Assembly: GCA_902514625.1 (NCBI GenBank)
Contig: CABXRK010000004.1
Coordinates: 1 to 61,294 of the forward strand
Origin: an uncultured Bacteroidota bacterium
GTDB taxonomy: Bacteria; Bacteroidota; Bacteroidia; Flavobacteriales; Flavobacteriaceae
Length of the DNA: 61,294 nt
Reading direction: 5' to 3'
Of the stretch, positions 54,922 through 61,294 are shown piece after piece. Numbering within the stretch: position 1 is the first letter of the stretch; every line of letters begins with the position of its first letter. The notes under the pieces are model-generated. The model saw only the letters and a program-made list of their open reading frames with translations, searched no databases and was not told the origin of the DNA. A program made the translations under genes and the position numbers.

Positions 54922-55242
54922 TCAAACATGTTTACTTACTATTTTTCCATTCCAATTCTCAATACCGCCTATTAAGTTATAAGTGAAATTAAAACCCAAA
55001 CTATCCAAAATTTTACATGCATTTGAGCTTCTAACACCAGAAGCACAATAAACAAAATATTTTTTTGTTCTATCAAGTTTTTTTATCATTTCCATAAAAG
55101 ATGAAGGATCCGATATATCAATTAGGATTGACCCTTCAATATGTTTTATATTATATTCTTGTCTAGTTCTAACATCTAGAATTGTAGAATCTTTATTTAA
55201 TTTCAAAAGTGATGACCATTTAATTTGATCTAATTCTTCCAT
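54922..55242 (-). CDS. Rhodanese-like domain protein
   Basis: STILDVRTRQEYNIKHIEGSILIDI; YFVYCASGVRSSNACKILDSLGF. Confidence 0.92.
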   Translation of the reverse strand: MEELDQIKWSSLLKLNKDSTILDVRTRQEYNIKHIEGSILIDISDPSSFMEMIKKLDRTKKYFVYCASGVRSSNACKILDSLGFNFTYNLIGGIENWNGKIVSKHV

Positions 55243-55339
55243 ATTTTTTTTTCAAATGTAATCAGGAAAATTATTAGAACAAAATTTTTTATTTTTATTT
55301 TTTATTATATATTTGTTATGACGAATATTGTTTAAACAA

Positions 55340-55762
55340 ATGATTAAAAAAACAACCAGAGATTCAATTCTCTCAGTTTTAAAAGCAGGTTTAAGAATTA
55401 ATAGTAAACTATATAGTATTTTAAAAAAATACAATATTTCAGAACAGCAATTTAATATACTAAGAATATTAAGGGGAAGAAAAAATAAACCCTCTAATTT
55501 GATAACACTGCAGGAAAGAATGGTTCATAAAATGAGTAATACTACCAGATTAGTCGATAAATTAATTAGAAAAAAATATGTTAGAAGAACCCTATGTAAA
55601 ACAAATAGAAGAAAAATTGAGATTTTTATTACAGATAAGGGACTAGAAGTGCTAAGTTTAATTGACCCTATAATAGATAAAAATGAAGAATTATTAGCTG
55701 TTAACCTTTCAGAAGAAGAAAAAAAACAATTAATCTATTTATCTAATAAATTAGCAATCTAA
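55340..55762 (+). CDS. MarR family transcriptional regulator
   Basis: ISEQQFNILRILRGRKNKPSNLITLQERMVHKMSNTTRLVDKLIRKKYVRRTLCKTNRRKIEIFITDKG. Confidence 0.9.
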   Translation: MIKKTTRDSILSVLKAGLRINSKLYSILKKYNISEQQFNILRILRGRKNKPSNLITLQERMVHKMSNTTRLVDKLIRKKYVRRTLCKTNRRKIEIFITDKGLEVLSLIDPIIDKNEELLAVNLSEEEKKQLIYLSNKLAI

Positions 55763-55773
55763 AATAAAAAGGA

Positions 55774-55781
55774 TATATTTG
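55774..55781 (+). promoter_or_regulatory. Candidate -7 box (TATATTTG) of the trp operon
   Basis: TAnnTTTG match immediately upstream of the leader ORF and attenuator-like terminator. Confidence 0.45.
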
Positions 55782-55786
55782 CACTT

Positions 55787-55834
55787 ATGAAGTTAAACTT
55801 TAATAAAAAATATTGGTTGGAATCACTAAACTAA
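55787..55834 (+). CDS. trpL: Putative trp leader peptide MKLNFNKKYWLESLN
   Basis: Short ORF containing a Trp codon between a promoter-like motif and a terminator, directly upstream of trpE. Confidence 0.55.
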   Translation: MKLNFNKKYWLESLN

Positions 55835-55866
55835 ATAGTTCGTGAATTCTAGCTAGACCTATAATT

Positions 55867-55897
55867 AAAAGGCTTGTCATCACGACAAGCCTTTTTT
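55867..55897 (+). terminator. Rho-independent terminator, probable trp attenuator
   Basis: AAAAGGCTTGTC-ATCAC-GACAAGCCTTTTTT, 12-bp perfect stem with T-run ending 5 nt before the trpE ATG. Confidence 0.9.
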
Positions 55898-55902
55898 AAT
55901 TT

Positions 55903-57312
55903 ATGAAAATGAGAAAATATAAATTATCATCTTCACATAAAAAAATAATTTCTGACACATTAACGCCTGTTAGTGCCTATCTTAAAATTAGAGATCATTT
56001 TTATAATAGTATTTTATTAGAAAGCAGTGATTATTTAATTAATAATAAAAACTTCTCATACATATGTTTTAACCCGATTGCATATATAAAAATTAAAGGA
56101 AATAATTTAACAAAATGTTTTCCTGACAACGTAATAGAAAATTATAAATTATCACCATCAGACAATGTTCCAGAAATAATTAATAATTTTTCACAACAAT
56201 TTATAAGCAAAAGCTTTCCTTATAAATTTATCTGTAATGGCCTCTTTGGCTATATATCTCATGATGCAGTTGAACATTTTGAAAATATAAACCTAGACAA
56301 AAATAAAGAAGGTTTTGATATCCCTGATATATACTACGCAGTTTATCAAAATATTATTGCTATTAGCCTTTTCAATCACGAAGCTCATTTATTTTCTCAT
56401 ACGTATAAAAGTGATCAAAATCTTGAGAAAGTTGAAAAAATTCTTAATAGAAAAAACACTTCCCATTTTCCATTTAATAAAATTGGTGAAAAAAAATCTA
56501 ACCTTACAGATGAAGAATATATAGAATTTGTCAAAAAAGGCATAAAACACTGTTACCGTGGAGATGTTTTTCAAATTGTACTTTCAAGAAGGTTTTCTCA
56601 AAATTTTAAAGGAGATGAATTTAACGTATATAGAACTTTGAGATCAATTAATCCATCACCATACCTGTTCTTTTTTGACTATGGAAATTTTAAAATTTTC
56701 GGGAGCTCACCTGAAGCGCAACTTATAGTAAAAAAAGGGAAAGCTGAAATACATCCAATAGCCGGAACATTTATAAGAACTGGAAATGATGATGAGGATT
56801 CAAAATCTGCTATAAATCTTTCTAAAGATCCTAAAGAAAATAGTGAACATATTATGCTAGTTGATTTAGCTAGAAATGATTTAAGTAGAAATGGATCTAA
56901 TGTACTTGTAGAAAAAAATAGAGAAATCCAATTTTTTTCTCATGTAATTCATTTGGTTTCAAAAGTAACATGTAAAATGAAGAAAAAAAGTAAAACTTTT
57001 CAAGTTGTAGCAGATACCTTTCCTGCAGGAACACTTACTGGAGCTCCAAAACATAGAGCTTTAAAACTCATTGACAAATATGAAAAAACAAAACGAAACG
57101 TCTATGGAGGTGCTATTGGATACATGGATTTTCAAGGGAATTTTAATCATGCTATAATAATTCGATCTTTTTTATCTAAAAACCAGGTATTACATTATCA
57201 AGCAGGAGCAGGCATAGTGGCCGATTCAATACCAGAAAAAGAGTTAAATGAAGTTTTTAACAAGTTGAGAGCTTTAGATAAAGCAATAACTTTAACCCAA
57301 GATTTAATATGA
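55903..57312 (+). CDS. trpE: Anthranilate synthase component I
   Basis: GDVFQIVLSRRFSQNFKGDEFNVYRTLRSINPSPYLFFFDYG; IAGTFIRTG; PAGTLTGAPKHRALKLID. Confidence 0.96.
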   Translation: MKMRKYKLSSSHKKIISDTLTPVSAYLKIRDHFYNSILLESSDYLINNKNFSYICFNPIAYIKIKGNNLTKCFPDNVIENYKLSPSDNVPEIINNFSQQFISKSFPYKFICNGLFGYISHDAVEHFENINLDKNKEGFDIPDIYYAVYQNIIAISLFNHEAHLFSHTYKSDQNLEKVEKILNRKNTSHFPFNKIGEKKSNLTDEEYIEFVKKGIKHCYRGDVFQIVLSRRFSQNFKGDEFNVYRTLRSINPSPYLFFFDYGNFKIFGSSPEAQLIVKKGKAEIHPIAGTFIRTGNDDEDSKSAINLSKDPKENSEHIMLVDLARNDLSRNGSNVLVEKNREIQFFSHVIHLVSKVTCKMKKKSKTFQVVADTFPAGTLTGAPKHRALKLIDKYEKTKRNVYGGAIGYMDFQGNFNHAIIIRSFLSKNQVLHYQAGAGIVADSIPEKELNEVFNKLRALDKAITLTQDLI

Positions 57313-57875
57313 AAAAAATTTTTCTTATTGATAATTATGATTCCTTTGCCTACAATTTAGTTCATTATTTGGAAGAATTAAATTGTAATGTAACTGTTAA
57401 ACGAAATGATCAATTTAATATAAATGAAATTGAAAATTTTGACAATATACTATTATCTCCTGGACCTGGAGTCCCAGATGAATCTGGCTTGCTTAAATCA
57501 ACAATAAAACGTTATGCATCAAATAAAAAAATCTTAGGAGTCTGTCTAGGGCATCAAGCAATTGGAGAAGTATTTGGCGCTAAATTAATTAATTTAGACA
57601 AAGTATTTCATGGAGTAGCAACTCCAATAAAAATTATAAAAAACGATATTCTTTTTAAAGGACTCCCGGAAACATTTAAGGTTGGCAGATATCACTCCTG
57701 GGTCGTTAAAACACCTTTACCTAAAGACCTAATTGCAACTTCTATTGATAAAGATGGACAAATAATGTCTTTACGTCATAAAAATTTTAATGTTTGTGGA
57801 GTTCAATATCACCCTGAGTCAATATTAACCTCTTATGGAAAAAAAATTATCCAAAACTGGATTAATAATTCTTAA
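57309..57875 (+). CDS. trpG: Anthranilate synthase component II (glutamine amidotransferase)
   Basis: IDNYDSFAYNLVHYLEEL; LSPGPGVPDESG; GVCLGHQAIGEVFGAKL. Confidence 0.96.
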   Translation: MKKIFLIDNYDSFAYNLVHYLEELNCNVTVKRNDQFNINEIENFDNILLSPGPGVPDESGLLKSTIKRYASNKKILGVCLGHQAIGEVFGAKLINLDKVFHGVATPIKIIKNDILFKGLPETFKVGRYHSWVVKTPLPKDLIATSIDKDGQIMSLRHKNFNVCGVQYHPESILTSYGKKIIQNWINNS

Positions 57876-57878
57876 CTC

Positions 57879-58874
57879 ATGAAAAAAATCTTAAATAGAC
57901 TTACTAAATACGAGCAACTTTCTAAAGAAGAAGCTCGCCAAATTATTTTTAAAATTGTTGATGGAAAGTTTAATAGTAGCCAAATTGCTGCTTTCCTGAC
58001 TATTTATATGATGAGAAGTATTAGTCTAGATGAGCTTGAAGGGTTTCGATCAGCTCTCTTAGAACTTTGTATACCTATAAATTTAAGTGAATTTGAAACC
58101 ATAGATTTATGCGGAACCGGTGGAGATGAAAAAAATACTTTTAATATATCCACAATTTCCTCGTTTATAACTGCTGGAGCTGGCATTAAAGTTGCCAAAC
58201 ATGGTAATTATGGGGTTTCATCAGGATGTGGCTCTAGTAACGTTCTAGAATCTCTAGGGATTCGTTTCTCAAATAAAGAAAGTTTTTTGAAAAAATGTAT
58301 TGAAAAATCGGGAATCTGTTTTTTACATGCTCCAATTTTTCATCCCGCCATGAAAAATGTAGGTCCTGTTCGTAAAGATTTAGGTGTCAAGACATTCTTC
58401 AATATGTTAGGCCCTTTAGTTAATCCGTCTTTTCCTGAAAATCAATTAACAGGGGTTTTTAATCTTGAATTAGCAAGGTTATATTATTATCTATTTCAAA
58501 AAACAAATCAAAAGTTTACAATTTTATATGGATTAGATGGATATGATGAAATTTCATTAACAGGAGCAACAAAAGTATTAAGAAATAATTGCGAACAAAT
58601 TATTACTCCGTCCGACTTTGGGGTTAATCAAGTTACAGCTGATGAAATTATGGGAGGAGAAAATGTAAATTCTTCAACAGAAATTTTTTTGAATATTCTT
58701 CAAAACAAAGGAACTGAAGCTCAGAAAAATGTAGTTTGTGCTAATGCTGGTATGGCAATCTCTACTGCTTTACAATTAAGCCCTATTGAAGGTTTTGAAA
58801 AAGCTAAAGAATCTCTTTTAAATGGGAAAGCTCTAAATGCATTAACTAATCTTCAAAAACTAAGTTCTGAATGA
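57879..58874 (+). CDS. trpD: Anthranilate phosphoribosyltransferase
   Basis: DLCGTGGDEKNTFNISTISSFITAGAGIKVAKHGNYGVSSGCGSSNVLESLG. Confidence 0.97.
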   Translation: MKKILNRLTKYEQLSKEEARQIIFKIVDGKFNSSQIAAFLTIYMMRSISLDELEGFRSALLELCIPINLSEFETIDLCGTGGDEKNTFNISTISSFITAGAGIKVAKHGNYGVSSGCGSSNVLESLGIRFSNKESFLKKCIEKSGICFLHAPIFHPAMKNVGPVRKDLGVKTFFNMLGPLVNPSFPENQLTGVFNLELARLYYYLFQKTNQKFTILYGLDGYDEISLTGATKVLRNNCEQIITPSDFGVNQVTADEIMGGENVNSSTEIFLNILQNKGTEAQKNVVCANAGMAISTALQLSPIEGFEKAKESLLNGKALNALTNLQKLSSE

Positions 58875-59662
58875 ATATTTTAGATAAAATACTAGAAGAT
58901 AAAAAAAATGAATTAATCCTTAAAAAGAAAATTCTTCCAATCAATTATTTGAAAAAATCTCCAATTTTTAATAGAGAATGTATTTCTTTAAAAAAATCTT
59001 TAACAAAAAGTGCTTCAGGTATTATAGCTGAACACAAACGTCGTTCTCCTTCAAAAAATAATATTAATAACTCTCTATCTTTAATAAATGTCATCAAAGG
59101 ATATGAAAATGCAGGAGCTTGTGGAATTTCTGTTTTAACTAATACTAAATTTTTTGGAGGGTCAATCGAGGATCTAATTTTAGCAAGAGAAACAACCAAT
59201 TTACCTATACTTAGAAAGGAATTTATTATTGATGAATATCAAATTACTGAATCAAAAGCTAATGGGGCTGATGCAATACTTCTAATTGCTTCAATTCTAA
59301 ATAATAAAGAAATCAAACATCTGTCTAACTTTGCAAAAAATTTAGGGTTAGAAATTTTAATAGAAGTTCATAATTTAGAAGAAATAGAAAAATCTATTTT
59401 ACCTAATATTGACTTAATAGGTATAAATAATCGCAACCTTAAAACCTTTGATGTTAATATAGAAAGGAGTAAAAAACTTGCAAAAATGATACCTGAAAAA
59501 TATTTAAAAATTTCAGAAAGTGGAATAGAAAAAACTACATCAATTTTAGAGTTAAAAAGTTATGGGTTTTCAGGTTTTCTTATAGGTGAAAAATTTATGA
59601 AAACTAATGACCCAGGAAAAGCTACATCAGAATTTATAAAAAAAATTGAAAATGAAACTTAA
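58871..59662 (+). CDS. trpC: Indole-3-glycerol phosphate synthase
   Basis: IIAEHKRRSPSKNNIN; LTNTKFFGGS; LLIASILNN; IGINNRNLKTFDV; SESGI. Confidence 0.96.
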   Translation: MNILDKILEDKKNELILKKKILPINYLKKSPIFNRECISLKKSLTKSASGIIAEHKRRSPSKNNINNSLSLINVIKGYENAGACGISVLTNTKFFGGSIEDLILARETTNLPILRKEFIIDEYQITESKANGADAILLIASILNNKEIKHLSNFAKNLGLEILIEVHNLEEIEKSILPNIDLIGINNRNLKTFDVNIERSKKLAKMIPEKYLKISESGIEKTTSILELKSYGFSGFLIGEKFMKTNDPGKATSEFIKKIENET

Positions 59663-60269
59663 AATTTGTGGCTTGCGAGATCCTAAAAACATCCAAGATG
59701 TTTCAAATTTAAATCCTAACTACATGGGTTTTATTTTCTGGAAATCTTCTTCTAGATTTGCAAGTAAAAAAATACCCATATTAGATCAAAATATAATAAA
59801 AACTGGAATTTTTGTAGATGCATCAATAGACTATGTTAAAAATTTAATACTACTAAACCAACTTCAAGCAGTGCAACTTCATGGAAAAGAAACGCCTAAA
59901 TATTGTAATGAAATACAAAAGCTTAATGTTGAAGTAATCAAAGTTTTTAATATTAATCAGAATTTTAATTTTTCTAAATTATCCCTCTATGAAAAATTTT
60001 GTGATTATTATCTTTTTGACACAAAAGGAAAACTTCCTGGTGGAAATGGGATTAATTTTAATTGGTCAATTTTAAAAGACTATTCGTCACAAAAACCCTT
60101 TTTTTTAAGTGGAGGAATTGGATTAGAAAATTTTAATGATATTAAAAATATTTTAAAAAGTGATTTACCAATTCATGCAATTGACATAAACAGTAAATTT
60201 GAAATTCAACCTGGTTTAAAAAACATAGATCTGCTAACAAAATTTAAAAAGAAGTTAAATGAATTATAA
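59646..60269 (+). CDS. trpF: Phosphoribosylanthranilate isomerase
   Basis: MKLKICGLRDPKNIQDVSNLNPNYMGFIFWKSSSRF; FDTKGKLPGGNGINFNW; LSGGIGLEN. Confidence 0.95.
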   Translation: MKMKLKICGLRDPKNIQDVSNLNPNYMGFIFWKSSSRFASKKIPILDQNIIKTGIFVDASIDYVKNLILLNQLQAVQLHGKETPKYCNEIQKLNVEVIKVFNINQNFNFSKLSLYEKFCDYYLFDTKGKLPGGNGINFNWSILKDYSSQKPFFLSGGIGLENFNDIKNILKSDLPIHAIDINSKFEIQPGLKNIDLLTKFKKKLNEL

Positions 60270-61294
60270 TGTTGATGAAAAGGGATATTATGGAAATTTT
60301 GGAGGAGCATTTATCCCTGAAATGTTATACCCAAATATAAATGAATTAAAAATAAAATATATTGAAATAATTGAAAACATCAATTTCAAAAAAGACTTTA
60401 AAAGACTTTTAAAATCGTACGTTGGAAGACCAACACCTCTATTTTTTGCTAAACGATTATCAAAAAAATATAAAACAAAAATTTATCTTAAAAGAGAAGA
60501 CCTATGTCATACAGGAGCACATAAAATAAATAATACAATTGGACAAATTCTTCTAGCAAAACGATTAGGAAAAAACAGGATTATAGCTGAAACTGGAGCA
60601 GGACAACATGGTGTTGCTACAGCGACTGTTTGTGCTTTAATGGGAGTTGAATGTGTTGTATATATGGGAGAAGTAGATATCAAACGCCAAGCTCCAAATG
60701 TGGCAAGAATGAAAATGTTAGGTGCTAAAGTTAGACCAGCAATTTCAGGAAGTAAAACACTTAAAGATGCAACTAATGAGGCAATTCGTGATTGGATAAA
60801 TAATCCTGTAAACACTCATTATATAATTGGCTCAGTAGTTGGTCCTCATCCATTCCCAGATATGGTAGCTCGTTTTCAGTCAATTATAAGTGAAGAAATC
60901 AAAAACCAACTTCAAGATTTAGAAGGAAGAGACTATCCAAACTATTTAATCGCTTGTGTTGGTGGAGGAAGTAATGCTGCTGGATTGTACTATCATTATT
61001 TAAATGATAAACGCGTAAATATAATTGCTGTTGAAGCTGCAGGCAAGGGAATTAAATCAGGAGAGAGTGCTGCTACTTCGGCTTTAGGAAAAGAAGGTAT
61101 TATCCATGGAAGCAAAACTTTATTAATGCAAACTTCTGATGGTCAAATAACAGAACCATACTCAATTTCTGCTGGCTTAGATTACCCAGGTGTTGGCCCT
61201 ATGCATGCTCATTTATATAAATCAAAAAGGGCAAAGTTTATTTCAATTACAGATCAAGAAGCTATGGATTGGGGATTAACTTTATCTCAAATGG
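60259..61294 (+). CDS. trpB: Tryptophan synthase beta chain, partial (3' end beyond window)
   Basis: MNYNVDEKGYYGNFGGAFIPEM...LKREDLCHTGAHKINNTIGQILLAKRLGKNRIIAETGAGQHGVATAT; open at window end; overlaps trpF by 11 nt. Confidence 0.97.
   Translation, partial: MNYNVDEKGYYGNFGGAFIPEMLYPNINELKIKYIEIIENINFKKDFKRLLKSYVGRPTPLFFAKRLSKKYKTKIYLKREDLCHTGAHKINNTIGQILLAKRLGKNRIIAETGAGQHGVATATVCALMGVECVVYMGEVDIKRQAPNVARMKMLGAKVRPAISGSKTLKDATNEAIRDWINNPVNTHYIIGSVVGPHPFPDMVARFQSIISEEIKNQLQDLEGRDYPNYLIACVGGGSNAAGLYYHYLNDKRVNIIAVEAAGKGIKSGESAATSALGKEGIIHGSKTLLMQTSDGQITEPYSISAGLDYPGVGPMHAHLYKSKRAKFISITDQEAMDWGLTLSQM

Noticed and set aside
55252-55434. 60-aa minus-strand ORF overlapping the MarR gene
   Set aside because: Overlaps the start of a convincing MarR CDS and has no conserved features.
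56315-56574. ORFs 56315..56524 (+) and 56389..56574 (-) inside trpE
   Set aside because: Alternative frames of trpE; AT-rich random ORFs.

Overview
AT-rich Flavobacteriia-like chromosomal window, identified from gene content and order. Most of it is a conserved housekeeping backbone. Minus-strand genes include yidC (partial), pyrG, a LysM/PBP1 protein, guaA, bshC, rimO, ftsY, a DUF4295-like (bL38-type) protein, rpmG, rpmB, cinA and recR. Further along are fabH, htpG, DUF5916/DUF4369 proteins, manA, a PTPS-family protein, idi and prfC. The large rpoC-rpoB-rplL-rplJ-rplA-rplK-nusG-secE-tRNA-Trp-tuf block follows, then a four-tRNA cluster (Thr-GGT, Gly, Tyr, Thr-TGT), hpf, xerC, rpsU, and a plus-strand trpEGDCFB operon cut by the window end. 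The most unusual region is about 40.5-46.7 kb. The tRNA cluster, normally next to tuf, is separated from it by about 6 kb of accessory DNA. A 40-bp exact copy of the 3' part of tRNA-Thr(GGT) sits at 42400, directly repeated relative to the intact gene at 46700, as expected for a tRNA-integrated island or a degraded tRNA duplication. This island contains PIG-L, PspC/PadR, an orphan protein, a gene remnant and an internal 39-bp direct repeat. Other notable signals are a probable trp attenuator with a short Trp-containing leader ORF, +1 homopolymer frameshifts in both yidC and pyrG, a 30-bp perfect palindrome between rplL and rpoB, tandem-repeat expansions in FtsY and the DUF4295 protein, and candidate leaderless promoters. 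I did not find a clearly novel defence or biosynthetic system. All family names are recognised by eye, without database searches.
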